Shown: positions 1 to 8,328 of the stretch, one piece after another
How positions within the stretch are numbered: the first letter of the stretch is position 1
Layout of the letters: each line of letters opens with the position of its first letter
NCBI RefSeq assembly: GCF_011398925.1
Contig: NZ_AP022842.1
Span: 3,594,001 to 3,658,000 of the forward strand
DNA length: 64,000 nucleotides
Direction of reading: 5' to 3'
Source of the DNA: Bacillus sp. KH172YL63
GTDB taxonomy: Bacteria > Bacillota > Bacilli > Bacillales > Bacillaceae_B
The notes under the pieces: generated by a model
Told to the model about the DNA's origin: nothing
Databases searched by the model: none
What the model saw: the letters and a program-made list of their open reading frames with translations, nothing else
Translations under genes and position numbers: made by a program

Positions 1-1112
1 GCAGAAAGGAGCACCACAAAGAATACGACATTGAAAATGACTTCATTGTTCTCAATATTTGCAACCATTGGGTATGTTGCTAAAACAATTGGTACAGCTC
101 CCTTTAATCCTGCCCAGGAGATAAAGAACTTCTCTTTCAGTGTAAAACCTTTCACCAGTGCCAAACTTAAATAAACACCGAGGGGCCTCGCTACAAGAAT
201 CAATAGAATCGATAAGATGACTCCCTGCCATGCAATGCCTGGCAAGTGCTGTGGAAAGACCAATAAGCCCAATAAGATGAACATGACGATCTGCATCATC
301 CATGCAAACCCTTCATTAAACCTGATAATCGAATGCCTGTAAGTCAGTTCCTGATTCCCTACAACGATGGCCATGATATAAACGGCTAACAATCCACTGG
401 CCCCCAGTATACTCGTGAACGCATAGGTGAAAATGGCAAGGGAAACGGATAATACCGGGTATAGTCCTGATGAATCAAGGTTAATTCGATTGATAATGAA
501 AACAGATGTCCATCCCAGTGCGAGTCCAATCACCAAGCCCAACCCCATTTGCCAAAAAAAGCTTGCAATCAAACTTGCAGGATTAAGTGCAGGGAATTGG
601 ATTAACTGTAGGAACGCTACAGTTAAAAAGATAGCCATCGGATCGTTACTTCCCGACTCCGCTTCTAATGTAGATGTAATTTTCCCTTTAATATTTTTGT
701 TCCCCAGTACAGAGAAAACCGCTGCAGCGTCAGTTGATCCAACAATCGCTCCAAAGAGCATCCCTTCCAGCCAAGTAAGATCCAGAATATATTTCGCAGC
801 CATTCCAATCGAGACCGTTGTGACCACCACCCCTATTGTGGCCAACGATAAAGCAGGTTTATAAACCCCCTTTATGCTTTCCCACTTTGTCTGCAGACCA
901 CCTTCAAACAAGATAATGATGAGTGCCAGGGTTCCGATAAATTGTGTAAGAGGTGCATTGTCAAAGAAGAAATATGTATTTAAGACCATACCAACAAGGA
1001 TGAAGAAGATTAGTGAGGGCACGCCTAATCGAGCGGAGAATTTAGCAGTTATCACCCCGATCAATAGCAACAGACCCAGCAGTAAAGTCAAATTATTTAT
1101 CGTGATTTCCAT
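1..1112 (-). CDS. CPA1-family K+(Na+)/H+ antiporter, 3' part missing (left edge)
   Basis: Reading the minus strand from the ATG at 1112 gives an open frame of 370 codons to the window edge, preceded by a GGGGAGAT ribosome site. The protein begins MEITINNLTLLLGLLLLIGV and is a chain of hydrophobic helices. It contains GGLQTKWESIKGVYKPALSLA, the charged-helix stretch GAIVGSTDAAAVFSV, EAESGSNDPMAIFLT, and WAGLKGAVPIVLATYP near the edge. These motifs are typical of NhaP/CvrA-type cation-proton antiporters, which exchange cytoplasmic K+ or Na+ for protons. Full-length relatives usually carry a cytosolic TrkA-C-type domain after the membrane part, so that end would lie to the left of base 1. Ion specificity cannot be read from the sequence. 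Confidence in the family is high. Confidence 0.88.
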   Translation of the reverse strand, partial: MEITINNLTLLLGLLLLIGVITAKFSARLGVPSLIFFILVGMVLNTYFFFDNAPLTQFIGTLALIIILFEGGLQTKWESIKGVYKPALSLATIGVVVTTVSIGMAAKYILDLTWLEGMLFGAIVGSTDAAAVFSVLGNKNIKGKITSTLEAESGSNDPMAIFLTVAFLQLIQFPALNPASLIASFFWQMGLGLVIGLALGWTSVFIINRINLDSSGLYPVLSVSLAIFTYAFTSILGASGLLAVYIMAIVVGNQELTYRHSIIRFNEGFAWMMQIVMFILLGLLVFPQHLPGIAWQGVILSILLILVARPLGVYLSLALVKGFTLKEKFFISWAGLKGAVPIVLATYPMVANIENNEVIFNVVFFVVLLS

Positions 1113-1523
1113 CCTATCTCCCCAAATGTCATGATGAGTATATTATATGATATTGTGAAGGGCCAAACCATTTTCACGCTTTAAGGACTGAGGCTGACAC
1201 TTTCGGTTTGAAAGGTATGAGAATATATACGTACCATACACAAGCTATGCCGGACCTGCTTTTATTGAAAGTGATTAACTGTGGCATGTTTTGATCGAGG
1301 ATTTGGCTTCAATCATTCTCTCCATCTCTTCACATGTATTGGATTCACCTTTGTATACCCCTTCTGGCGCTGACCGGCAACAGAAGGGGGCACTCTTCCC
1401 TCAAGGGGTATCAACAATGATTAGGGGGATGTCCGGTCCAACAAGGAACTTAGGATGTCATGAGCTCGGCCATAAAATGAAGGAGTACCGTCTCTCTATT
1501 CATTTCCTCCCTGCTCCCTTACA
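1113..1523. other. Intergenic region with no supported gene
   Basis: About 410 bases between the antiporter start and the stop of the acetyltransferase gene. A 79-codon open frame at 1291-1530 on the plus strand has no ribosome site, a low-complexity translation and runs into the neighbouring gene, so I do not call it. A short inverted pair (ACCCCTT / AAGGGGT, around 1355-1411) is the only structure seen. The antiporter promoter is expected on the right-hand side of the antiporter start but is not obvious. Confidence 0.4.
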
Positions 1524-2021
1524 TTACTGAAGCTCCTTCCCCATGATGATATACTCCTCTCTAACATTCGGATAAAAACCGTCACGAAGCGTCCGAAAAC
1601 CCTGGTTTTCATAAAAAGTGACCGCACCCTCATTATCTTTCCGGGTCGTGAGCACCACCTTTTCTTCTCGACGGTTATGAATCAATCGTGCAACGAGCTG
1701 CCTCGCAATTCCCTTCCCCCTGTAGCGGGGATCGACGCCAAGTTCCACGAGTTCCATGGTGGTCTTCATCCAGCCGGGATCCGCATATAAGTGCCTGGCG
1801 AGTAGATCATGATAGTACTGACCTTTACGAGAGGAATAGCCATATATATATCCGGCGACTCTCTCATCGATGATGGCCAGATACCCTTCAAATCCCGGAT
1901 ACTGTGAATGACGTAAGAACTGGCTTTGCATCGCCCCCGGGTCGACTGCAAAGAGCTGACAATAGAGCCGCATCATGCCCTTGAAGTACTTACCTTCCAT
2001 TTCAAAAGGGACAATCTTCAT
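1524..2021 (-). CDS. GNAT-family N-acetyltransferase
   Basis: A 165-residue protein with the acetyl-CoA binding motif A of GNAT enzymes, ELGVDPRYRGKGIARQLVARL (R/Q-x-x-G-x-G/A), in the middle third. It is followed by NEGAVTFYENQGFRTLRDGF, the usual FYE-x-x-GF motif B. It should transfer an acetyl group from acetyl-CoA to an amine on a small molecule or protein; the substrate cannot be inferred. The gene is transcribed alone, downstream of the proline dehydrogenase gene and separated from it by a hairpin terminator. Length is normal for the family. The start ATG is followed by MKIVPFEMEGKYF; no better start is visible. Confidence 0.85.
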   Translation of the reverse strand: MKIVPFEMEGKYFKGMMRLYCQLFAVDPGAMQSQFLRHSQYPGFEGYLAIIDERVAGYIYGYSSRKGQYYHDLLARHLYADPGWMKTTMELVELGVDPRYRGKGIARQLVARLIHNRREEKVVLTTRKDNEGAVTFYENQGFRTLRDGFYPNVREEYIIMGKELQ

Positions 2022-2054
2022 TTTCAGGACCCCCCATTCTCTTCACTGCAGTAA

Positions 2055-2090
2055 AACAAACAAGACCCTATGAAGAATCATAGAGTCTTG
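2055..2090 (-). terminator. Rho-independent terminator after proline dehydrogenase
   Basis: CAAGACcCTATG / CATAGaGTCTTG forms a stem at 2061-2090. On the minus strand it is followed by TTTGTTTTAC, 9 bases beyond the proline dehydrogenase stop. Confidence 0.75.
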
Positions 2091-2098
2091 TTACATGA

Positions 2099-3016
2099 TT
2101 ATTTTTTCATGACGCCTTTTAGAACAAAGGCAACGTTGGCAGGTCTTTCGGCAAGCCTTCTCATGAAGTAGCCGTACCAGTCCGTCCCGTATGGAACATA
2201 GACGCGCATTGTGTATCCTTCTTTCACAAGCTCATGCTGTCGCTCGACACGGATGCCAAAGAGCATTTGGAACTCGAATTGATCACGTGGGATATTATGT
2301 TCTTCCACGAGCCGTTTCGTATATTCGATCATCTCATCATCATGGGTGGCAATCGCTGTATAATTGCCGTTCAGTAAATGAGTCTTGATGATTTTCTTAA
2401 AATTGTCATCTACATCTTTCTTATCTGGAAAAGCCACTTCAGGTGATTCTTTATATGCCCCTTTCACCAAACGGAGGTTCGGCGAATACGCATTCAAATC
2501 ATCGATGTCCTTTTCTGTTCTATATAAATAGGCCTGGATGACCGTACCGATATTATCGTATTCAGCCTTCAAGCGGGTGAAAATATCGATTGTCTTTCCA
2601 CAGCGGGAATAGTCTTCCATGTCAATCGTGACAAAAATGCCCTGTTTGGTCGCTTCCTCAAGGATCAGCCGCATATTTTTCATGACAACTTCTTCAGAAA
2701 TATCCAATCCCATCGATGTCATCTTAAGGGAAAGTTGAGAATTCAGGTTTTCTTTCCCGATGGCACGGATCGCCTCCACGCATTCAAGGGCCATTTCATT
2801 CGCTTCACGCTCGTTATCCACGAATTCTCCTAAATAGTCGATCGTCACAACCAGGTTTTGCTTATTCAGCTCTCGGATGACTTCAACAGCCTGCTGGATC
2901 GAGGACCCGGCAACGAACCTTCCTGCTCCGAAACGCAGACCATACTTTTTAGCCAGCTTCGTCATAGGTTTATTTTTTGAAAGGAATAAAAAGAAATTAC
3001 GCATTGCTTGCTCCAT
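2099..3016 (-). CDS. Proline dehydrogenase (PRODH, FAD-dependent)
   Basis: A 305-residue beta/alpha-barrel flavoenzyme that oxidises L-proline to delta-1-pyrroline-5-carboxylate and feeds electrons to the quinone pool. The barrel shows VVTIDYLGEFV, FVTIDMEDYSRCGKTI, LRLVKGAYKES, IATHDDEMIEY and FQMLFGIR. The C-terminal YGYFMRRLAERPANVAFVLKG matches the substrate-binding Y-x-x-RR-x-x-E signature. The frame is open 11 codons further upstream, but I chose the ATG at 3016 (MEQAMRNFF) because a GGGGG ribosome site lies just before it. B. subtilis has two such enzymes, PutB and FadM (YusM). The neighbouring coat protein, DUF2573 and yusV genes make FadM/YusM the better match by gene order. No P5C dehydrogenase gene is adjacent. 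Confidence 0.92.
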   Translation of the reverse strand: MEQAMRNFFLFLSKNKPMTKLAKKYGLRFGAGRFVAGSSIQQAVEVIRELNKQNLVVTIDYLGEFVDNEREANEMALECVEAIRAIGKENLNSQLSLKMTSMGLDISEEVVMKNMRLILEEATKQGIFVTIDMEDYSRCGKTIDIFTRLKAEYDNIGTVIQAYLYRTEKDIDDLNAYSPNLRLVKGAYKESPEVAFPDKKDVDDNFKKIIKTHLLNGNYTAIATHDDEMIEYTKRLVEEHNIPRDQFEFQMLFGIRVERQHELVKEGYTMRVYVPYGTDWYGYFMRRLAERPANVAFVLKGVMKK

Positions 3017-3277
3017 GTTGCTTACCCCCTGAAAAAACATATATACCAACTCATGAAACCGCTTTCCTTATTGCTAAAAATGAAAAGGTTCAAACTATTA
3101 GTACATTTACCATCATCTTATCACCTTTTAAACGTTTTGAATACACTTTCATACACTTATTAGTAGATTATGACGAAATTTGTAAAGAATTGAATAAGGA
3201 TGTCTATAGTAAGGGAAAATAACCATTGTTTCTCGCCTGGGAGGCGATGAAAACCGACTGAGAAGGAGGAATTACAC

Positions 3278-3532
3278 ATGCAGCAGCAACCTCAACAGGG
3301 CCAGCAGCAGCCCTACACACAACCGCCGCAAATGCTGACGACAAAGGATTCTCTATACTTAAATGACATGCTTGCCTGGAACTTGAACGCCATGAAAAAA
3401 TGTCACTTTGCCGCAGCGCACTGTCAGGATGCCGACATTAAAGCAGAGCTGGATAAATGCGGACAGATGCATCAGCGCCACTATCAGCAACTCCTGACCC
3501 ATTTAAATATGACGAACCAAACCATGATGTAG
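3278..3532 (+). CDS. CotF/YusN-like spore coat protein
   Basis: An 84-residue protein with a Gln/Pro-rich start (MQQQPQQGQQQPYTQPPQ), then a helical ferritin-like segment: LYLNDMLAWNLNAMKKCHFA, HCQDADIKAELDKCGQMHQRHY. This is the pattern of the small CotF-domain coat proteins, where a helical hairpin follows a disordered Gln-rich leader. An AAGGAGG ribosome site precedes the ATG. It is the first of two tandem, similar genes and lies next to proline dehydrogenase as yusN does in B. subtilis. It is probably made in the mother cell late in sporulation, but no sigma-E or sigma-K promoter could be assigned with confidence. Confidence 0.75.
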   Translation: MQQQPQQGQQQPYTQPPQMLTTKDSLYLNDMLAWNLNAMKKCHFAAAHCQDADIKAELDKCGQMHQRHYQQLLTHLNMTNQTMM

Positions 3533-3549
3533 ATAGGAGCTGTTTACAA

Positions 3550-3897
3550 TTGAACCAGCAGAACCAGCAAAAAATCCAAAACCCACAGACACAGGTACCG
3601 GAGACGCCTCAGATGAATGACCGGGACTTTATCACGGATATTCTTTCACAGGAAAAATATATGACGGCTTCGTACTGTACAGCTTTGAACGAAGCGAGCC
3701 ACCAATCTTTATTTCAGGATCTACTCACGATCTTCAATGAAACGCAAAATGCCCAAAGGGAATTGTATAATGAAATGTTCCGGAAGGGCTGGTACAAACT
3801 GGAGGCTGCAGACAGCCAAAAAATCCAGCAATCCTACCAGCAGCATCAGCAGTATGCTTCCCAATTTCCTTATGGATATGGCGGGCATGTTCAGTAG
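3550..3897 (+). CDS. CotF-domain spore coat protein (TTG start)
   Basis: A 115-residue Gln-rich helical protein: LNQQNQQKIQNPQ leader, then DRDFITDILSQEKYMTASYC, AQRELYNEMFRKGWYKLEA and a QSYQQHQQYASQF tail. The LLTDLLSQEK-like phrase and the YNEMFRKGWY phrase are typical of CotF/YraF-family coat proteins. The open frame extends back to 3457 inside the preceding gene. I chose the TTG at 3550 because GATAGGAGC lies 10 bases before it and the translation becomes family-like there. It forms a two-gene unit with 3278-3532 (17-base gap) and is followed by a terminator. Confidence 0.75.
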   Translation: MNQQNQQKIQNPQTQVPETPQMNDRDFITDILSQEKYMTASYCTALNEASHQSLFQDLLTIFNETQNAQRELYNEMFRKGWYKLEAADSQKIQQSYQQHQQYASQFPYGYGGHVQ

Positions 3898-3904
3898 AAG
3901 GGAT

Positions 3905-3934
3905 GGCAGACGATGGTCTGCCGTTTTCCTTTTT
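3905..3934 (+). terminator. Terminator of the coat-protein pair
   Basis: Perfect 7-bp stem GGCAGAC-GATG-GTCTGCC (3905-3922) followed by GTTTTCCTTTTT. Confidence 0.8.
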
Positions 3935-3998
3935 AAGGGGAGGTTTATGGGGGGGTTATGGGACGGGGCGATGGTATTTTGGGTCAGATGGACTGGAG

Positions 3999-4122
3999 TT
4001 GATAATAAATCCGGGAAAGTCGATAATATCTTGCCCGAACTCGATAATATATCCAGAAAGTCGATAATATCCATTCCAAACTCGATAATATCTTATCCAA
4101 ACCTGATAATATCCCATCCAAA
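3999..4122. repeat. Helically phased tandem array, six units of 20-21 bp
   Basis: The core GATAATA(T/A) begins at 4001, 4022, 4043, 4063, 4084 and 4105. The spacing is 21, 21, 20, 21 and 21 bases, about two helical turns. Most units read TCGATAATAT followed by a C/A-rich 11-mer such as CTTATCCAAAC. The array fills the spacer between two converging transcription units and overlaps no credible gene. The same style of array occurs at 35396-35510 with a different core. Confidence 0.85.
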
Positions 4123-4180
4123 CCCCTTCATTCCCCATATGAAATCAATTAAATCCCCCTCTTTTCTCCATCACATCAGC

Positions 4181-4220
4181 AAAAAAAAGACCCTCTCTAC
4201 CAAAAGGGCATCTGAAGGTC
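4181..4220 (-). terminator. Probable terminator of the siderophore transport operon
   Basis: Nested GACC...GGTC and CCCT...AGGG pairing at 4189-4220. On the minus strand it is followed by eight T residues, immediately after the yusU stop. The stem is imperfect. Confidence 0.5.
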
Positions 4221-4222
4221 CA

Positions 4223-4486
4223 TCATTCCTCGTTCTTTTTATCGTTCATTTCTGCGCGATGGGCTTCGTTCATTTGTTTGATTTCGCCTACGATCCGTTT
4301 CATCTCTTCCTTGCCTTCCGGGTATAGACCGTTCCAGTGTTTGACGAGTGCAGGCATATTCTTTGCGATGAATGAGTAAAGGGCATATTGTGTGACCATT
4401 TCTTTCTTGTCTGGGTCAGAGTCCCCGACTAGCAGCTCTGTGTACTTTTCCAGCAGGGCGTCAAATTGGTCGTTAAATTCGCTCAT
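4223..4486 (-). CDS. yusU: DUF2573 family protein (YusU-like)
   Basis: An 87-residue acidic, wholly helical protein (MSEFNDQFDALLEKYTELLVG ... HRAEMNDKKNEE) without signal peptide or membrane segment. Size, composition and position next to yusV match B. subtilis YusU, a DUF2573 protein of unknown function. An AAGGAGG site precedes the ATG. It is the last gene of the iron-siderophore operon and starts 26 bases after the FhuF-like gene, so it should be made under iron starvation. No catalytic residues are recognisable. Confidence rests on gene order as much as on sequence. Confidence 0.7.
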   Translation of the reverse strand: MSEFNDQFDALLEKYTELLVGDSDPDKKEMVTQYALYSFIAKNMPALVKHWNGLYPEGKEEMKRIVGEIKQMNEAHRAEMNDKKNEE

Positions 4487-4512
4487 TTTTCATACCTCCT
4501 TGTTGATTGTCA

Positions 4513-5250
4513 TCATTTCCGGCAGAGAGTTTGCGGACAGGTTTTACAGCGATACTGTTCTCCGTCTTCCACCATATATGACAGGCAGCATGTTTTTCTT
4601 ACTCGCACTTCTTCTTTTGCTTTACTGGTGTGGTACCGTGCCAGGGGATTTTTTTTGAAGCGGCCGAACCAGGTACTGTTTTGATGTGAAAGGAGCTCGG
4701 AGAATTGTTCATCCCTCTCTTTTCTCGTACGATCATCCCCTAGAAAATCATCGTTTTCGTATATCCAGAAAACATATACGGCGATATTTTCCCACAGGAT
4801 CGCATCGGACATACCGGTTGCCTTTTTCAATACCTGCACAAGTGGCGTGAGGTGACCCTGAAAGATCGATTGGATGTAATCGACTTTGTCTTGATGGGAT
4901 ACACATTCAGTCACGGTTGAGTTTTTCAGGTGAAAAAAGGGCATCCATTTTCCGTTTTTCTCCCCGTCAGTGAGGAGCAGATGATCAGGGGATAGATTGA
5001 TTCTTTTATTCCAATAGGTCATCGCCATCAGGCCGAGTGCGACTGTGAAGGCATAACGTTTGAGGAAAAGGGACGCGGCCACTTTAAGGTCATCTGTACC
5101 GATGAGTGGCATCCGGTCGGAAAGATAAGAAATCATCCCCTCCTCGCTCATGAGTGAACGGGGAGTCACCCCTTTCGCTTCCCCGCTCAAGTCATGATAT
5201 AAGCGGTAGCCCCTTAGGAATCCCCACTGTTCTTCGGTGAGGCTGGTCAT
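4513..5250 (-). CDS. FhuF-like ferric-siderophore reductase (IucA/IucC C-terminal-like)
   Basis: A 245-residue cytoplasmic protein ending in a C-C-x12-C-x2-C cluster (Cys221, Cys222, Cys235, Cys238: TCCLSYMVEDGEQYRCKTCP). This resembles the [2Fe-2S] ligand pattern of FhuF-type reductases, which reduce Fe(III) in imported siderophores and release the metal. The upstream region (LFLKRYAFTVALGLMAMTYWNKRINLSPDHLL) fits the helical FhuF/IucA-C fold. The ATG at 5250 overlaps the yusV stop as ATGA and follows GGTGGGTACGGG. An earlier in-frame start at 5304 would sit deep inside yusV. Placement directly behind the ATPase links uptake to iron release. Confidence 0.75.
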   Translation of the reverse strand: MTSLTEEQWGFLRGYRLYHDLSGEAKGVTPRSLMSEEGMISYLSDRMPLIGTDDLKVAASLFLKRYAFTVALGLMAMTYWNKRINLSPDHLLLTDGEKNGKWMPFFHLKNSTVTECVSHQDKVDYIQSIFQGHLTPLVQVLKKATGMSDAILWENIAVYVFWIYENDDFLGDDRTRKERDEQFSELLSHQNSTWFGRFKKNPLARYHTSKAKEEVRVRKTCCLSYMVEDGEQYRCKTCPQTLCRK

Positions 5251-6065
5251 CCCGTACCCACCGTGGAATCCATGATACAGCGGCCTTTTCCAAACGGGAT
5301 GCATAATGGTGTACCAAAGAGAGGATCACGTGAAACCTGGCAGTCCATGTCAAATACGTTTTTCACGAGCTCACAGCTGATGACGTCTTCCGGTTTCCCC
5401 TGGGCATAGATCTTTTTATCACGTATCGCCACGATATTATGGGCATATCGGCACGCCAAGTTCAGATCGTGGAGGACCATGACGATCGTCCGCTCTTCTT
5501 GTTCATTGAGTTCGAACAATAAATCCAGGATTTCAATTTGATGGGTCAAATCAAGATAGGTTGTCGGCTCATCCAGTAAGATGATGTCTGTGTCCTGGGC
5601 GAGTGTCAACGCGATCCATGCACGCTGCCTCTGACCGCCTGAAAGTTCGTCGACTTTCCTATGTTGTAGTTCTTCCATCTTCGTTGCCTTCAGGGCATTT
5701 TGAACAATTTCCTCGTCTTTATGTGACCACGTATTTAGCCAAGTCTGATGAGGATACCGCCCCTGTTTGACGAGCTGCAGGACTGTTAATCCTTCAGGAG
5801 CAGTCGGTGATTGGGGAAGGATGGCCATTTTTCGAGCGACTTCTTTCGTGGATAAACGGGCGATCGCCTCCGCATCGAGCATGACTGATCCCTGTGCCGG
5901 TTTAAGCAGTCTTGCCATGGAGCGGAGAAGGGTCGATTTGCCGCACCCGTTTCCACCGATGAACACCGTGATTTCCCCTTTTGGGATACTGATATCCAGT
6001 TCTTCGATGATCGTCCGTTCCCCGTAAGATAACGTTAATTCCTTTGTTGTTAGTACATCACTCAT
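5247..6065 (-). CDS. yusV: Iron-siderophore ABC transporter ATP-binding protein (YusV)
   Basis: A 272-residue ATPase with Walker A GGNGCGKST (37-45), the Q-loop at AILPQSP, ABC signature LSGGQRQR (141-148), Walker B IILLDEPT (161-168) and the switch histidine in VLHDLN. The DEPTTYLD phrase is typical of FecE/FhuC-type siderophore ATPases. It would energise the two FecCD permeases encoded just upstream. In B. subtilis, YusV serves several siderophore systems, so this copy may also be shared. It lies 15 bases after the permease gene and overlaps the FhuF-like gene by four bases. Confidence 0.93.
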   Translation of the reverse strand: MSDVLTTKELTLSYGERTIIEELDISIPKGEITVFIGGNGCGKSTLLRSMARLLKPAQGSVMLDAEAIARLSTKEVARKMAILPQSPTAPEGLTVLQLVKQGRYPHQTWLNTWSHKDEEIVQNALKATKMEELQHRKVDELSGGQRQRAWIALTLAQDTDIILLDEPTTYLDLTHQIEILDLLFELNEQEERTIVMVLHDLNLACRYAHNIVAIRDKKIYAQGKPEDVISCELVKNVFDMDCQVSRDPLFGTPLCIPFGKGRCIMDSTVGTG

Positions 6066-6080
6066 ATATGGCCAACCCCT

Positions 6081-7136
6081 TTAAGAATTTCTGGTTTTAA
6101 ATAGTAAATAGATAAAGTATGGTGCACCGATCGCTGCAGTGAATACGCCTGCCGGCACTTCGAGAGGCAGGAATAATGTACGGCCGATCAAGTCTGCCAC
6201 CATCACGAGAATCCCCCCGATGAGGGCAGCAGTCGGAAGGAGGACACCGAATGACGAGCCAACCATCCGTCTTGCCATATGCGGTGCCATCAAGCCGACA
6301 AATCCGATCCCGCCTGCGAACGCGACGGCCCCGCCCACCAGTGCCGTCGCCATCAGGAGAAGGATAAAGCGCTGCCGCTCAACATTCCCTCCGACACTTG
6401 TCGCGATTTCTTCGCCTAGTTCCTGTATATTCAGCTGCCGCGTAATAAAGAAGCTTAACAGGATAAAGACCAGGCTCCATGGCAGAAGCATCCACACATC
6501 CTGCCAATCGGATCCGTTCACTGTGCCCGTGATCCATATATTTGCCTGACTCGCCCTGTAGATTGGACCAAGTATCATCAATAGTGTCGTCAAAGCCTGG
6601 GTCAAAGCGGAAATCCCGATCCCGATTAGGACGAGTCTAACAGGAGACACCCCTTTTCGCCAAGCGAGAAAGTATACGAGAAATGCAATGACGGTCGCAC
6701 CGGCGAATGCCGCGACCGGAAGCCATTTGATACTGACCGTAAGTGAATTGTCATCATTGCTGAACAGGGTCAGGAAGCCGACGACCGCAGCTCCTGCTCC
6801 CCCTGTGATCCCGATGATGTCAGGAGAAGCCAGCGGATTGCGGATCATCCCTTGAAGGATTCCACCCGCAACGGCTAAAGCCATTCCTGCAAGCAGGGCG
6901 ATGAGAATCCGTGGCAGTCGGAAAGACGTCACTACGAGCTGTTCCAGGCTTGTCCCCCCGCCGAAAAAGACACTGATCACTTTCCATGGCGCAATTTTCA
7001 TATCACCGATTCCGGTGCTCATGATCAGGACGATCAGGGCGAGCACACCCAGGATGGTCACCTTTTTCAATGCCGATACATCAACAAGGAGAGAGACACG
7101 GTCCTGAAGCCAACGTTTTCCAATAAACCGATTCAT
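6081..7136 (-). CDS. FecCD-family iron-siderophore permease (second subunit)
   Basis: A 351-residue integral membrane protein with about ten hydrophobic segments. It has a short cytoplasmic N-terminus (MNRFIGKRWLQDRVSLL) and the FecCD signatures LPRILIALLAGMALAVAGGILQ, NPLASPDIIGITGGAGAAV, GGAVAFAGGIGFVGLMAPH and LIGRTLFLPLEVPAGV. It pairs with the neighbouring permease to form the channel for an Fe(III)-siderophore complex. Only three bases separate it from the upstream permease gene, which implies translational coupling. Transcription starts from the Fur-controlled divergent region near 8.2 kb. Confidence 0.93.
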   Translation of the reverse strand: MNRFIGKRWLQDRVSLLVDVSALKKVTILGVLALIVLIMSTGIGDMKIAPWKVISVFFGGGTSLEQLVVTSFRLPRILIALLAGMALAVAGGILQGMIRNPLASPDIIGITGGAGAAVVGFLTLFSNDDNSLTVSIKWLPVAAFAGATVIAFLVYFLAWRKGVSPVRLVLIGIGISALTQALTTLLMILGPIYRASQANIWITGTVNGSDWQDVWMLLPWSLVFILLSFFITRQLNIQELGEEIATSVGGNVERQRFILLLMATALVGGAVAFAGGIGFVGLMAPHMARRMVGSSFGVLLPTAALIGGILVMVADLIGRTLFLPLEVPAGVFTAAIGAPYFIYLLFKTRNS

Positions 7137-7139
7137 CTG

Positions 7140-8126
7140 CTAAAACCCCTTCCTTGCCACATACACGAAGAATGGGGCACCGATGATTGCAGTCATGACC
7201 CCTACCGGTACTTCCTGCGGCATGATAATGTAACGGGCCCCGATGTCTGCTGCCAATAATAAAATCGCACCTAAGAGCCCTGAATAAGGAATGAGCCAAC
7301 GGTGATCAACGCCGATGATCTTTCGCGCGAGATGTGGGATGACGATTCCGACGAAGCCGATCGGACCGGCTACTGCCACCGATCCGCCTGCCATCAGTAC
7401 TACAATCACCAGGGCGATGAATTTGATCAAGGCTGTTTTCAGACCTAGACCTTTGGCAACATCTTCACCCATGGCAAGTATATTCATTTTGCCGGCGATC
7501 ACGAGTGCCAGCATCCAGCCGCCTGCCATATAAGGGAAAACAGCGCCTAACTGTTCGATGCTTCTCCCCTGAACCGAACCCGCGAGCCAGAACAATACCT
7601 GCTCAAGTGCCGCTTCGTTCAGAACGAGCAAGCCCTGGGTAAAGGAAGAAAACATCGCTGTGATCGCAGCCCCTGCCAAAGTAAGCTTCATAGGTGTCAG
7701 GCCTTTATTCCCGACTGAGCTGATGACATAGACGCCGACTGCTGCTATACCGGCACCTGTAAACGCAAGCCAAGTGAAAGATTGGAGGCTCGAAACGCCG
7801 AACAGCGTGACGGCCACTACGACCATGAATGCACCACCTGCATTGATTCCGAATATACCCGGAGAAGCGAGAGGATTTTTTGTCAATGTCTGCATGATGA
7901 CACCTGAAATTGCAAGGGAAGCCCCCACCGCTGCTGCAATCAGTGCCCTCGGAAGCCGGATCGTCTGCAGCACAATATGCTCCGTCGAACCGTCCGGATC
8001 TGTAAATGCGTTGAAAGCTGCCTTCCAGGATGTATCCGTATAACCATAAACAATACTTATTCCCATGCACACTATAAGGAACAGGAATGTCACCATAAAT
8101 AAAATAAATTGTTTTTGAGTTTTCAT
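7140..8126 (-). CDS. FecCD-family iron-siderophore permease (first subunit)
   Basis: A 328-residue membrane protein with the same FecCD landmarks: LPRALIAAAVGASLAISGVIMQ, NPLASPGIFGINAGGAFMV, GSVAVAGPIGFVGIVIPHLAR and ADIGARYIIMPQEVPVGV. It is the first gene of the five-gene operon permease - permease - yusV - FhuF-like - yusU. Its start is about 90 bases from the nearest Fur box. The binding lipoprotein is encoded divergently on the other side of the same control region, so uptake genes on both strands should respond to iron together. Confidence 0.93.
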   Translation of the reverse strand: MKTQKQFILFMVTFLFLIVCMGISIVYGYTDTSWKAAFNAFTDPDGSTEHIVLQTIRLPRALIAAAVGASLAISGVIMQTLTKNPLASPGIFGINAGGAFMVVVAVTLFGVSSLQSFTWLAFTGAGIAAVGVYVISSVGNKGLTPMKLTLAGAAITAMFSSFTQGLLVLNEAALEQVLFWLAGSVQGRSIEQLGAVFPYMAGGWMLALVIAGKMNILAMGEDVAKGLGLKTALIKFIALVIVVLMAGGSVAVAGPIGFVGIVIPHLARKIIGVDHRWLIPYSGLLGAILLLAADIGARYIIMPQEVPVGVMTAIIGAPFFVYVARKGF

Positions 8127-8215
8127 TATGTGAACCTTTCTATTAGGAAAAAAGATTTCATTTCGGTCTATTCTTCCCTTTCTAGTTTAAAGAAGAGACG
8201 TACAAGCGTCAATGA

Positions 8216-8300
8216 CTTTGAAAATCATTATCAATTAACTGTTGACAATGAAAACCTTCTCATCTACTATTATGAATGTAAATGATAACGATTATCAATC
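8216..8300. promoter_or_regulatory. Divergent Fur-controlled promoter region
   Basis: Two Fur boxes close to GATAATGATAATCATTATC: GAAAATCATTATCAATTAA (about 8218-8236) and AAATGATAACGATTATCAATC (8280-8300). For the plus strand, TTGACA (8242-8247), a 17-base spacer and TACTAT (8265-8270) form a sigma-A promoter that the second box directly follows. The first box is placed to control the leftward permease operon. Confidence 0.85.
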
Positions 8301-8328
8301 GATAAAAAAGATTCAGGGGGACCTACAT

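Noticed and set aside
427..1134. Two plus-strand open frames at the left edge
   Set aside because: They are antisense shadows of the antiporter gene, whose minus-strand frame runs off the window edge.
1291..1530. 79-codon plus-strand frame between the antiporter and acetyltransferase
   Set aside because: No ribosome site, overlaps the end of the GNAT gene, and composition unlike a real protein.
3737..4327. 196-codon plus-strand frame across the coat-gene terminator
   Set aside because: It runs through a terminator and the phased GATAATAT array and encodes repeats of that array. No ribosome site.
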